A stretch of DNA of 32,887 nucleotides from an uncultured Erysipelotrichaceae bacterium (GCA_934675465.1 CAKUQM010000019.1:1-32887), one strand, 5' to 3'. Shown: positions 23,398 to 31,334, numbered from the stretch's first letter. Program-made: numbers and translations. The notes: a model not told the origin generated them from the sequence alone.

Positions 23398-24978
23398 TTA
23401 ATTCAAATCCAAATACTTCTTACAACCCTTAGTAGTCAACCAACGATACAACAAGATACTTACAATAAGAGTTACCAACATCCAAATCAAATAATAGATT
23501 GTGATATCCCACCCTTGTTTCACTGTAACCACACTAAGCGCAATAAATATAATTGGATATATCCAGCCACCAATTGCTGCCAACATAGAACAACCGCTTT
23601 GTTTAATAACAGTTATTTCATTAGTCCAATGTAGTGTCGGCATCAAGACATTTAATGTTACATTCATCAAAGAATAGAAGATGCCAGCTATTAATATTGC
23701 CAATAATATGATTGGATTAATCTTTAATATCACACAAACAATTAAACCTGTAATAAGTGCAGGTATTATTGTCAACAGGCAATGAAAGACTACCTTAGAC
23801 AACAAGATATCCTTGGTATCTACTGGCAAAGACTTAGTTATCCAAATATTCTTACCTTCTAAAGAGACAGAGCACGCTCCCATAAAGTTTGTTGAAATCA
23901 AAAAGAAGAAAACAGCCATAATTCCTACATTTATATATTTACCTTCAATATAAGGAAACATCTGAAAGAAGATATCTTTCTTCACAATAATAACAAACAT
24001 CAACACAATCATAAAAACTGAGCCCATGCTTGCATTAAGCATATAAGCAGAACTAGATGTAAACCTAGCTAATTCTTTCTTAACCAAAGAAGAGAATACG
24101 CCTCTCTGTCTTATATCTAATTTTTTAACTTTTAATTTTTCTATCCTTTTAGTAGCACTTAAAATCTTAAGAAAAGACTTCTTCAATAAGTACCATACCA
24201 AAGTAAATAAAGCTACTGAAATTATTATAGTGATTAATAAATACAAGAAATTGCCAGTACAAGCTTTTCCTAAAAGATATAAAAGATAAACCTTATCCTT
24301 TAAGATATCGCCATAAAATAAAGCATTTTCTAAGAAACTCTGTAAAGCCACACTAGCCTTATAATAGACAAAATAATAAATGCCAATAAACAATAATGAA
24401 GCTATAGCTGTGATATAACTCTTATTCTTTAATTTAGTACTTAGCTTAGCTACTACATAACCCAAGGCACAGCTTAAAGTTAAGATAAATAATGTCAATT
24501 GAATAAAGAACAATAAAGAACTTATTAATACTTTAAAACTAAAATCATTCATTAAATAAACAATAATAGTAGGAATAAAGACAACACCGGCATATATAAC
24601 ATCCATCACATATGTCGCAAAGATTCTAGATATTAAAATACTTCTAACTGGTAGAGGTAGCGACAACAACATATCATTGTCCTTAGCCATATATAAACTA
24701 GAATAAGTAGTAAAGACAGTCCCAAAAACACCCATCACAATACTCATCAAAGCCATCAAGACAAAATATAACCAATCTAGTCCATAGATATTCAAAGTAG
24801 CACACATACTATTAGCTAGTACCCCAAACATCATACCAAGAATGCCAATCATTACTGCCACAAAACCAATAAAGCACAAAATAATATTTGCCTTAGATCT
24901 AGCCTTATTCTTCTTAGTATTATAAAAATATGACTTGAAAATTTGTTGAAGCTCTTTCTTAATTAATAGCTTAGTCAC
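23398..24978 (-). CDS. ABC-2 type exporter permease
   Basis: The product has about 12 membrane helices, twice the usual six of small ABC-2 permeases, with an N-terminal cytoplasmic stretch (KKELQQIFKSYFYNTKKNK) and the motif YMAKDNDMLLSLPLPVRSI, close to the 'L-x-x-K-D-x-x-L-L-x-S-L-P-I/L' landmark of large putative ABC exporters in Bacillota. The substrate is unknown. Start codons at GTG 24987, ATG 24984 and GTG 24978 are possible; I prefer 24978 (527 residues or slightly fewer), since AAGG then lies 8 nt upstream, overlapping the ATPase stop. It is translationally coupled to the ATPase. Confidence 0.82.
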   Translation of the reverse strand: MTKLLIKKELQQIFKSYFYNTKKNKARSKANIILCFIGFVAVMIGILGMMFGVLANSMCATLNIYGLDWLYFVLMALMSIVMGVFGTVFTTYSSLYMAKDNDMLLSLPLPVRSILISRIFATYVMDVIYAGVVFIPTIIVYLMNDFSFKVLISSLLFFIQLTLFILTLSCALGYVVAKLSTKLKNKSYITAIASLLFIGIYYFVYYKASVALQSFLENALFYGDILKDKVYLLYLLGKACTGNFLYLLITIIISVALFTLVWYLLKKSFLKILSATKRIEKLKVKKLDIRQRGVFSSLVKKELARFTSSSAYMLNASMGSVFMIVLMFVIIVKKDIFFQMFPYIEGKYINVGIMAVFFFLISTNFMGACSVSLEGKNIWITKSLPVDTKDILLSKVVFHCLLTIIPALITGLIVCVILKINPIILLAILIAGIFYSLMNVTLNVLMPTLHWTNEITVIKQSGCSMLAAIGGWIYPIIFIALSVVTVKQGWDITIYYLIWMLVTLIVSILLYRWLTTKGCKKYLDLN

Positions 24979-25687
24979 AAACATCACCTTCTAATTCTAA
25001 GAACACAGTCTCTAAAGAAGCATCACCCTTAATCTCTTCCATCGTACCCGATTTAACAAGCTTACCGTCTTTAATAATCGCAACCTTATCGCATAACTTT
25101 TCAGCCACTTCTAAGACATGAGTAGAAAAGAATATCGCATTACCATTTTCACAAAATTCCTTCATCATCTCCTTTAATAAATGAGAAGCCTTAGGATCCA
25201 AGCCTACAAAAGGCTCATCCATTAAGATCAGCTTAGGTTCATGAAGCCATGCCGAAATAACTGCCAACTTTTGTTTCATACCATGAGAATAAGAAGCTAT
25301 AGGCTGCCCCAAATCATCCTTAATCTCAAATAAAGTACTATACTTATCAATCAATTCTTTTCTTTTAGCGCCATCAATCTTAAAAATATCGCCAATAAAA
25401 CTAAGATACTGAATACCTGTCATAAATTCATACAAATCAGGATTATCAGGAATATAAGCAATTTTCTTTTTGCACTCTAATGGATTAGTTTTAATAGAAT
25501 CGCCATCAATTAAAATATCACCCTCATCAAAATCATGAATACCAACAATACACTTTAAAGTAGTAGTCTTACCAGCCCCATTATGCCCAATAAAGGCACA
25601 AATCTCGCCACCATTAATTTTCAAAGACAAATCATCCACTGCCTTTTTATCTCCATAGAACTTACTTAAGTGAGAAATCTCTAACAT
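24971..25687 (-). CDS. ABC exporter ATP-binding protein
   Basis: Started at ATG 25687, with GGAGG 8 nt upstream; the GTG at 25702 lies before the ribosome site. The 238-residue ATPase has Walker A GHNGAGKTT, Q-loop YIPDNPDLYEFMTG, signature YSHGMKQKLAVISAW (SHGMKQK is usual in drug/antibiotic-type exporters), Walker B LILMDEPFVGLDP and H-loop FSTHVLE. It powers the adjacent permease. The promoter lies at 25713-25742. Confidence 0.9.
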   Translation of the reverse strand: MLEISHLSKFYGDKKAVDDLSLKINGGEICAFIGHNGAGKTTTLKCIVGIHDFDEGDILIDGDSIKTNPLECKKKIAYIPDNPDLYEFMTGIQYLSFIGDIFKIDGAKRKELIDKYSTLFEIKDDLGQPIASYSHGMKQKLAVISAWLHEPKLILMDEPFVGLDPKASHLLKEMMKEFCENGNAIFFSTHVLEVAEKLCDKVAIIKDGKLVKSGTMEEIKGDASLETVFLELEGDVCD

Positions 25688-25712
25688 ACCAATGTCCTCC
25701 ACAAATAATATG

Positions 25713-25742
25713 ATATTACATTAAATAAAATTCTTATGTAAA
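25713..25742 (-). promoter_or_regulatory. Promoter of the ABC exporter operon
   Basis: On the minus strand TTTACA (25742-25737) and TAATAT (25718-25713) are 18 bp apart, 26 bp upstream of the ATPase start; the -35 has 5 of 6 matches and the -10 has 4 of 6. Confidence 0.5.
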
Positions 25743-25774
25743 ATATCGTATGTTGTAAAAATATGGCCATAATA

Positions 25775-25804
25775 TGAAAATAGAGTGTATATAAATACAC
25801 TCTA
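25775..25804 (-). terminator. Terminator of the ptsG-glcT operon
   Basis: A perfect 10-bp stem TAGAGTGTAT-TTAT-ATACACTCTA on the minus strand starts at the glcT stop codon and is followed by TTTTCATATT. Confidence 0.75.
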
Positions 25805-26611
25805 ATCTCTTAAAATTCTCTCGATATGAATAGCTAGATAACCTATTTCAACCCTAGGAATAACAATTTTCCCCAAGTTCTCAATCTCTCTTATAACTTC
25901 ACTTGCGATATCATAAGAGGACTTAAAATTATCTAATGCATAATCATTCATATCTAGATTTAATATTTCATTATTCTTAATACGATAAAACATATATTTT
26001 AGATGAACTAAGAAACGAGCATAAGAACTAGATTCCTTATTTAGACTCACGCCACATAGCTTTTCCAACAGTAAGAGTGCATTATCAATAATCATCGCCG
26101 TCTGCATCGAATCAGCTACATTCTCCTGTCCTAGAGCACTATGAATATGTAAAGTGATATAAGCTATCTCATCATCATTAATCTTAACATTTAACTTATC
26201 TTCAATAATCTTCGCGCCCTTAACAGCTACCTTATATTCATCTGTATACAATAGGGAAATGTCTTTACTAAAAGGATTAACAATATCAACTCTATTTTCC
26301 ATACGCTCAATCGCAAAAGCTATATGATCGGCTAAGGCAAACTGAATCATCCTATCAACATTCTTAAACTCAAGCTCCGCCTCATTTAGAATAAGCTCTG
26401 CAATCTCTAGATAAATTGGATCAACACTTTGGGTAACTTCCTTAATCTTATCATTGGTATAAAACTTCTTAGCACCATCGATTTCTTCAAATAGGCAATC
26501 AACTTTCTTACCAAAACCAACTCCTGTACCTAGGAAAATTACTTCAATATTTTTATCTTCATCGTATGCCAACAAAGCGTTATTATTAATAACCTTTTCT
26601 ACCCTATACAT
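25802..26611 (-). CDS. glcT: BglG/LicT-family transcription antiterminator, GlcT-like
   Basis: The 269-residue protein has an N-terminal RNA-binding domain (MYRVEKVINNNALLAYDEDK, 1-55) and two PTS regulation domains. The four conserved histidines are visible: H96 (ALADHIAFAIER) and H155 (TLHIHS) in PRD1, H203 (FLVHLKYMFYRI) and H262 (YLAIHIERIL) in PRD2. Such proteins bind a RAT element in leader RNA and prevent termination when the sugar PTS is not holding them phosphorylated. The gene follows ptsG after 8 bp, with AGGGGAAG before its ATG. The RAT sits ahead of ptsG, so it should raise its own expression. The GlcT assignment rests on the neighbour ptsG and the RAT sequence. Confidence 0.88.
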   Translation of the reverse strand: MYRVEKVINNNALLAYDEDKNIEVIFLGTGVGFGKKVDCLFEEIDGAKKFYTNDKIKEVTQSVDPIYLEIAELILNEAELEFKNVDRMIQFALADHIAFAIERMENRVDIVNPFSKDISLLYTDEYKVAVKGAKIIEDKLNVKINDDEIAYITLHIHSALGQENVADSMQTAMIIDNALLLLEKLCGVSLNKESSSYARFLVHLKYMFYRIKNNEILNLDMNDYALDNFKSSYDIASEVIREIENLGKIVIPRVEIGYLAIHIERILRD

Positions 26612-26619
26612 TTCTTCCC

Positions 26620-28683
26620 CTATCTTGTTACGTCTATTATTATATCATTAGCCTTGCTGTCACCCATCTTAACAACCTTAAGTTTACTGTCAGCTTCAAG
26701 ATTTGTGAACACCATAGGTGTCGCAGTACTTAAACCCTTACTCTTAATAAAGTCTAAATCTACTTCAGCTAATAAATCGCCCTTCTTAATTGTTTGGCCA
26801 TTTTCAACCACTACATTAAAACCTTCACCATTTAAAGTAACTGTATCCATACCAATATGAAGTAAGATTTCAGTTCCCTTATCACTCACCATACCTATCG
26901 CATGTTTAGTACCAAAGACAAACGATACCTTACCATCAACTGGAGCATAGAACTTATTGTTAGTAGGGAAAATAACTAAACCCTTACCCATCATCTCACT
27001 GGCAAAAGTCTCATCTGGTGCCTCAGACAATAAAGCTACCTTACCATCAACAGGACAAACAACAGTTTCACTTTCCTTATCACTAGTTTGACGAGCCAAG
27101 TATTCTTCTAAATCAGACTTAATAACAGTAACTGTAGGACCATAGATAACTTGAATTCCATTACCTTTTTTAACAACACCCTTAGCACCAGTTGCCGTTA
27201 AGATACCTTCATCAACCTTACTTGCATCATAAACTGTACATCTAAGTCTTGTAATACAGCAGTCAACATCACTAATATTAGACTTACCACCCAAGCCCTT
27301 AGTAATCATCTCGCTGATTTCATCGTTAGTCTTAGCAACACCACCTTCAGCAGTATTATTCTTAGCCTCTAAATCTTTTCTAGTATAAAGCTTAACCTCA
27401 CTATCATCATCCTCTCTACCAGGAGTCTTTAGATTCATTTTCTTAATCAATAATGTAAATACCAAGTAATAAACAATAAAGTAAACAACACCAACAACGA
27501 CAACCATAATCCAGTTAGTCTTTGCGTTACCTTGCATAATACCGAACAACGTAAGGTCAATTAGACCACCAGAGAAAGTCATACCAACACCAACTTTAAG
27601 AATATGCATAAGCATATAAGCAAGACCAGCACCAAATACATGAATAATATATAGAATTGGAGCTACAAATAAGAAAGTAAATTCAATTGGTTCTGTAATA
27701 CCTGTAAGCATAGAAGTTAAAGCTGCAGACATCAATAAACCACCAACAACCTTCTTCTTTTCAGGCTTAGCAGTATGATACATAGCCAAAGCAGCACCAG
27801 GTAAACCAAAGATCATTAGTGGGAACTTACCCGACATGAAACGAGTAGCTTCTGTATTAAACACTGTAGTTGTAGGATCAGCCAATTGGGCAAAGAAAAT
27901 ATTTTGAGCACCCTCAACAGTAACGCCACCAACAACGGCAGTACCACCAACGGCAGTTTGCCAGAATGGCAAATAGAACACATGGTGTAGACCAAATGGA
28001 AGAAGAGCTCTTTCCATAATTCCATACAACAATGTACCTGCATAACCAGAACTTCTTACCACATTACCTACTGCATAAATACCCTCTTGGATGTGTGGCC
28101 AAATGAAGAACATCACAATACCAACAATTAGATAAACAAGTGTTGAAATAATAGGCACAAATCTTGAACCGCCAAAGAAAGATAATACTTGAGGTAGTTG
28201 AATCTTATAGAACTTATTATGCAAAGCAGCAACACCAAGACCTACAATAATACCGCCAAAGACACCCATTTGTAGTGATTCAATGCCAACTACATTTGTA
28301 AGAGAACCAGCAGGTAAAGAATCGCCAATACCTGTAATCTTTAACATAGCACTGATTGCAGTATGCATAACAAAGAACGCAACAGCACCAGATAAAGCAG
28401 CTACTTCTTTTTCTTTCTTTGCCATACCAATCGCAACACCCATTGCGAAAATAATTGGTAAGTTCGCAAATACAACATTACCACACTCACTTAAAACTAA
28501 TAGTAAACCATGAAGTAAAGTACCCTCACCTAATACTGACTCTAGATGATATGCTTCAATCATTGTTGCATTAGTAAATGATCCACCAATTCCCAAAAGC
28601 AAACCTGCAACAGGTAGGATTGCAATTGGTAACATGAATGATCTACCGACTCTTTGTAGAACGCCAAAAATCTTGTCTTTCAT
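26620..28683 (-). CDS. ptsG: PTS glucose-type transporter EIICBA
   Basis: Start taken at ATG 28683, after GGGAGG; the upstream frame to 28740 covers the leader terminator. The 687-residue protein has EIIC (about 1-415; LLPFGLHHVFYLPFW and the GITEPIEF motif at 328-335), EIIB (about 455-535; phospho-accepting C476 in DVDCCITRLRC) and EIIA (about 545-687; KHAIG with H594 and the phosphorylation site H609 in LLHIGMDTV). It imports and phosphorylates glucose using phosphoryl groups from HPr. Domain order and motifs closely follow Bacillus PtsG. Control is by a GlcT-type RAT/terminator and a cre box. Confidence 0.93.
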   Translation of the reverse strand: MKDKIFGVLQRVGRSFMLPIAILPVAGLLLGIGGSFTNATMIEAYHLESVLGEGTLLHGLLLVLSECGNVVFANLPIIFAMGVAIGMAKKEKEVAALSGAVAFFVMHTAISAMLKITGIGDSLPAGSLTNVVGIESLQMGVFGGIIVGLGVAALHNKFYKIQLPQVLSFFGGSRFVPIISTLVYLIVGIVMFFIWPHIQEGIYAVGNVVRSSGYAGTLLYGIMERALLPFGLHHVFYLPFWQTAVGGTAVVGGVTVEGAQNIFFAQLADPTTTVFNTEATRFMSGKFPLMIFGLPGAALAMYHTAKPEKKKVVGGLLMSAALTSMLTGITEPIEFTFLFVAPILYIIHVFGAGLAYMLMHILKVGVGMTFSGGLIDLTLFGIMQGNAKTNWIMVVVVGVVYFIVYYLVFTLLIKKMNLKTPGREDDDSEVKLYTRKDLEAKNNTAEGGVAKTNDEISEMITKGLGGKSNISDVDCCITRLRCTVYDASKVDEGILTATGAKGVVKKGNGIQVIYGPTVTVIKSDLEEYLARQTSDKESETVVCPVDGKVALLSEAPDETFASEMMGKGLVIFPTNNKFYAPVDGKVSFVFGTKHAIGMVSDKGTEILLHIGMDTVTLNGEGFNVVVENGQTIKKGDLLAEVDLDFIKSKGLSTATPMVFTNLEADSKLKVVKMGDSKANDIIIDVTR

Positions 28684-28727
28684 TAATTTTTCCTCCCTTT
28701 CATTTTGGCTCTTTTTAAGGGAGATAA

Positions 28728-28776
28728 ATAAAAACATCAACCTTAAAAAGAATGTTAATCCTTTTAATAGTTGATG
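28728..28776 (-). terminator. Conditional leader terminator of ptsG
   Basis: On the minus strand CATCAAC (28776-28770) pairs with GTTGATG (28741-28735), and inside it TTAAAAGG with CTTTTTAA, giving about 15 pairs with a small bulge, followed by TTTTTATTTAT. The 5' arm overlaps the RAT, so the two structures are mutually exclusive. Confidence 0.85.
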
Positions 28777-28795
28777 CTTGATAAATCAATAACAC
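28773..28795 (-). promoter_or_regulatory. GlcT-type ribonucleic antiterminator (RAT)
   Basis: The minus-strand leader contains GTGTTATTGATTTATCAAGC and three further bases, with an inner stem TTGAT-TT-ATCAA and an outer GUG/CAU pairing across an internal loop. This closely resembles the RAT of Bacillus ptsG leaders, and its 3' end overlaps the terminator's first arm by 4 nt. Bound GlcT should stabilise it and let transcription enter ptsG. Confidence 0.85.
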
Positions 28796-28816
28796 GCCAT
28801 TAATTTTTTAACATGT

Positions 28817-29296
28817 TTACTTTATCACATTTGAAAGCGTTTGTAAAACTATTTGACTTAATTTCTCTAAATCTTTTTCATCAGGATGACTTAAAGCCCT
28901 ATCAAAGTTATCAATTAAGGCATCGATATTAGGTGGACAATTATCAGATTCTTTCATCTTCAAATAGCGTTCCCTAACACTACTTGGCATCTTCCCTTGG
29001 CACATATATTCACCAATTACTTCATTGCTAGAATCAATATTACTCTTTACATTAGTAAGAATTCTATCAAAATAAGCCTCACTACCACCAAAACCACAGG
29101 TACCAAATAAGAAGATCTTTTTGTTTCTTAATAATTTAAGATACTCTATAGTCTTAGAATCTGCATTACCCTTATCAGTCCAAAAACCTACAAAGACAAT
29201 ATCATCATTATCATCATCATTTGGTAATATCTCGCTTATCCTATCAGCCAACATTTTAGTATTACCTGTTAAACTGTTATATACAACTGTATACAT
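28817..29296 (-). CDS. Flavodoxin family protein, possibly BilS-like
   Basis: Start at ATG 29296, with AGGAG 8 nt upstream; a GTG at 29302 is too close. The 159-residue protein begins with the flavodoxin FMN-phosphate loop, YNSLTGNTKMLAD (T/S-x-T-G-N-T), and has FGTCGFGGSEAYFDRIL at the second flavin loop, then a tail with EYMCQGKMPSSVRERY. The last part resembles a group of small flavodoxins that includes BilS, the partner named with bilirubin reductase BilR; I do not see a BilR homologue in this window, so that name is not assigned. It carries electrons through FMN. It is the last gene of the redox operon. Confidence 0.8.
   Translation of the reverse strand: MYTVVYNSLTGNTKMLADRISEILPNDDDNDDIVFVGFWTDKGNADSKTIEYLKLLRNKKIFLFGTCGFGGSEAYFDRILTNVKSNIDSSNEVIGEYMCQGKMPSSVRERYLKMKESDNCPPNIDALIDNFDRALSHPDEKDLEKLSQIVLQTLSNVIK
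28819..28847 (-). promoter_or_regulatory. Promoter of ptsG, inside the 3' end of the flavodoxin gene
   Basis: On the minus strand TTTACA (28847-28842) and TAAAGT (28824-28819) are 17 bp apart (5 of 6 and 4 of 6 matches). The -10 overlaps the flavodoxin stop codon. Transcription would start about 15 bp before the RAT. Confidence 0.55.
28831..28846. promoter_or_regulatory. cre-like catabolite-responsive element
   Basis: TTGAAAGCGTTTGTAA on the plus strand matches the CcpA consensus WTGNAANCGNWNNCWW with one mismatch (T for the late C). It lies between the -35 and -10 of the ptsG promoter and within the last codons of the flavodoxin gene. Confidence 0.7.
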
Positions 29297-29298
29297 TA

Positions 29299-29766
29299 TC
29301 ACTTCTCCTGTACTTGCTTACCACTTTTATGTTCGATACTAATTTCATACATTTGGACAAACTTACTATCTTCCTTGATTGCTTTATCAGCCAAATCAAC
29401 ACTAGGATAATATTTCATCACGAATGTTTTTAATACTTCTATATCAGTATCTACAAGATGACATCTGCCAAAGACTACTACACTTTGTACATATGGTGCC
29501 CATGACAATTCTTCATTATTTTCATTGCCAAAGACAGTAAAACATACTTTATCATTTCTATTTAAACAATCAACTTTATATCCCGATTTAGCACCATGGA
29601 AATAAATCTTTTGATTAGCCTCATCATAATAATAATTAACAGGAATACTATAAGGATAGCCATCATCACCATTCATTGATAAGACACCTCTTCTGCAAGT
29701 ATGCAACAAACTATCTACAGCATCCTTATCAATTTCATTTTTAATCTTTCTAATTTTTCTAAACAT
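29299..29766 (-). CDS. Pyridoxamine 5'-phosphate oxidase-family FMN-binding split-barrel protein (NimA-like)
   Basis: The 155-residue protein has the split-barrel landmarks: RRGVLSMNGDDGYPYSIPVN (25-44), then IYFHGAKSGYKVDCLNRNDK, where H-x-A-x-x-G-x-K is typical of the Nim/5-nitroimidazole-reductase-like branch, followed by VCFTVFG. Members bind FMN (or other flavins/haem) and reduce or sequester small molecules. Its ATG shares a base with the stop of the next upstream gene (TAATG), and the flavodoxin starts 2 bp downstream, consistent with a common electron path. Confidence 0.85.
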   Translation of the reverse strand: MFRKIRKIKNEIDKDAVDSLLHTCRRGVLSMNGDDGYPYSIPVNYYYDEANQKIYFHGAKSGYKVDCLNRNDKVCFTVFGNENNEELSWAPYVQSVVVFGRCHLVDTDIEVLKTFVMKYYPSVDLADKAIKEDSKFVQMYEISIEHKSGKQVQEK

Positions 29767-30305
29767 TATAGTCCTCTTCCTAGTTCATAAGCTTTATTCT
29801 TAATTTCAACAAAATCATTAACGCTACCTGCTTCATCAACACCGCCACCAGTAACGATACCTTTTAATTCCGCATTCTCAAAACAGTCAACCCAACCCTG
29901 TAAACCACTATAAGCTTTATCAAAAGTTGTTTCACTATCATCAGCAGCTGTGGCAATCATATAGATATCTCTAAATTTATAATCACTAGTATATAAAGGA
30001 TTAAGTCTATCTAACAATGTCTTCATTTGCCCACACATCTCATAATAATAGGTTGGTGTTGCATAAACGATTGCTTCAGCTTCTTTTACTTTAGCCATAA
30101 TATCGGCTACATCATCATTCAATACACACTTATTAGTCTTTTGACATGACATACAACCGATACAATATTTAATTTCTTTTCCCTTTAAAGAAACATAATC
30201 AACATCTAATCCAGCATCCCTAGCACCTCTTTCACACTCTCTTGCCAAGATATCTGAATTACTATTTCCTCTTAAACTTGTAGATATAATCAATACTTTC
30301 TTCAT
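29766..30305 (-). CDS. Iron-sulfur flavoprotein-like NADPH-dependent FMN reductase family protein
   Basis: The 179-residue protein starts with a flavodoxin-like fold: VLIISTSLRGNSNSDILA (FMN phosphate loop) and AIVYATPTYYYEMCGQMKTLLDR (flavin ring loop). Between them KYCIGCMSCQKTNKCVLNDD has C-x2-C-x2-C-x5-C, the compact motif that binds a 4Fe-4S cluster in Isf-type flavoproteins. It probably passes electrons between a ferredoxin or NADPH and an unknown acceptor. It overlaps its neighbours by TAATG on both sides. Confidence 0.85.
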   Translation of the reverse strand: MKKVLIISTSLRGNSNSDILARECERGARDAGLDVDYVSLKGKEIKYCIGCMSCQKTNKCVLNDDVADIMAKVKEAEAIVYATPTYYYEMCGQMKTLLDRLNPLYTSDYKFRDIYMIATAADDSETTFDKAYSGLQGWVDCFENAELKGIVTGGGVDEAGSVNDFVEIKNKAYELGRGL

Positions 30306-30610
30306 TACTCAATCCTCACTTTTATTGGATATAAAGTGATCTTGCCTTTACCTTCTACTTTATACCAACTTCCCTTTTTAAGTTTAATCTTCTCAGTTAC
30401 ACCGTGAGTAATATAGCCAACAACATATTGTTCATTGGTTTCTACATCTATAAAAACTACACTTGTATCACTATCACCACTCACCTTAACTGTACTTAGT
30501 ATTGGTTGAATCTCTTCTGACCCAGAAAGCGTAATAGTATTACTATTCTCAAAATTTCTATAAAACAATATACCACTAACAATCAATACTAATAGAATTA
30601 ATTTTTTCAT
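30305..30610 (-). CDS. Small membrane-anchored or secreted protein of unknown function
   Basis: The 101-residue protein begins MKKLILLVLIVSGILFYRNF, one membrane helix or uncleaved signal, with no lipobox cysteine. The remaining about 80 residues look like a small all-beta domain (TITLSG, TVKVSGDSDTSVVFIDVET, YVVGYITHG, SWYKVEGKGKITLYPIKVRI). I do not recognise the family. Its start overlaps the GNAT stop by ATGA, and its stop overlaps the next gene by TAATG, so it belongs to the redox operon. Confidence 0.65.
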   Translation of the reverse strand: MKKLILLVLIVSGILFYRNFENSNTITLSGSEEIQPILSTVKVSGDSDTSVVFIDVETNEQYVVGYITHGVTEKIKLKKGSWYKVEGKGKITLYPIKVRIE

Positions 30611-31155
30611 AATTTAACCATCATCCAATCTATAGAAGCATATTCTCCATTACTATATTTCATATTATCAGGCTTAACACCATACTTCTTAAAACCATAT
30701 TTCTCATATAATTTAATAGCCTTAGTATTAGTTGAAACAACTTCTAACTCAGCCTGCTCAAAGCCTACTTCCTTGGCATATCTTAAGGCTGTCTCTAACA
30801 TGATGCTACCTATACCACAACTCCAATACTCTTTATATAATGCAATCGCAACATCACATCTATGGGCAAATCTTTTAAAAGGGCCATATGATGAAAAGGA
30901 ACAATTGCCCACATGTTTACCATCAACATAAGCCACTAACATTAACGCATTATCCATTTCTAAAAACATATCAACAAGACCCTTTTCATCCTCAACAGTT
31001 AGATTAATCTCATCTTCTTCTCTTAATAAATAAGGTGTTTCCTTAGCAGTTTCCTTTAAGTATTTAATCAAATCTGATGCATCGTCTTCGCATGCACTTC
31101 TTAGGATTACTTTTCTACCTTGTTTATCTAATACTTCAATTGGTTTAATTCTCAT
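30607..31155 (-). CDS. GNAT family N-acetyltransferase
   Basis: The 182-residue protein has the GNAT fold landmarks: strand pair MLVAYVDGKHVGNCSFSS, the acetyl-CoA loop YWSCGIGSIMLETALRYAKE (R/Q-x-x-G-x-G/A form, here C-G-I-G-S), and the C-terminal VSTNTKAIKLYEKYGFKKYG (N-x-x-A-x-x-L-Y-x-x-x-G-F). It moves an acetyl group from acetyl-CoA to an amine on an unknown small molecule or protein. GAGGAA precedes the ATG. The start overlaps, by ATGA, the end of a short frame upstream. Confidence 0.88.
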   Translation of the reverse strand: MRIKPIEVLDKQGRKVILRSACEDDASDLIKYLKETAKETPYLLREEDEINLTVEDEKGLVDMFLEMDNALMLVAYVDGKHVGNCSFSSYGPFKRFAHRCDVAIALYKEYWSCGIGSIMLETALRYAKEVGFEQAELEVVSTNTKAIKLYEKYGFKKYGVKPDNMKYSNGEYASIDWMMVKL

Positions 31156-31321
31156 TTTAACTTCCTCTTAATAATCAAACATATAATTATCACTATTAAT
31201 AATACTACCCCATATAATAAGATGCCTGTGTGCCATGATGCTGAATAGTAATTTTTATAATTATATCCACAAACACACCAACGCAAGATCCTATTACTAT
31301 ATTAATCTTATCTTTCTTCAC
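31152..31321 (-). pseudogene. Small two-helix membrane protein, apparently frameshifted
   Basis: Two short frames lie head to tail upstream of the GNAT gene. From GTG 31321 the sequence reads VKKDKINIVIGSCVGVFV, a first membrane helix, then runs out of coding character and stops at 31205. Shifted by one base near 31266, a second frame reads YNYKNYYSASWHTGILLYG, a second helix VVLLIVIIICLIIKRKLK, and stops at 31152 in an ATGA overlap with the GNAT start. One restored base would give a protein of about 56 residues. Alternatively the second frame alone, from TTG 31286 (44 residues), is a functional small protein. The family is not recognised. TATAAT lies 6 nt before the GTG. Confidence 0.5.
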
Positions 31322-31327
31322 AGTTAA

Positions 31328-31333
31328 ATTATA
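31328..31333 (-). promoter_or_regulatory. -10 hexamer at the head of the redox operon
   Basis: TATAAT on the minus strand (31333-31328) is 6 nt from GTG 31321 of the broken small membrane gene, with no ribosome site. It could start the transcript of the GNAT-flavoprotein operon. Confidence 0.4.
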
Positions 31334-31334
31334 T

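Noticed and set aside
28684..28740. N-terminal extension of PtsG by 19 residues
   Set aside because: That stretch covers the leader downstream of the RAT terminator; GGGAGG precedes ATG 28683, and the protein then starts like other PtsG proteins.
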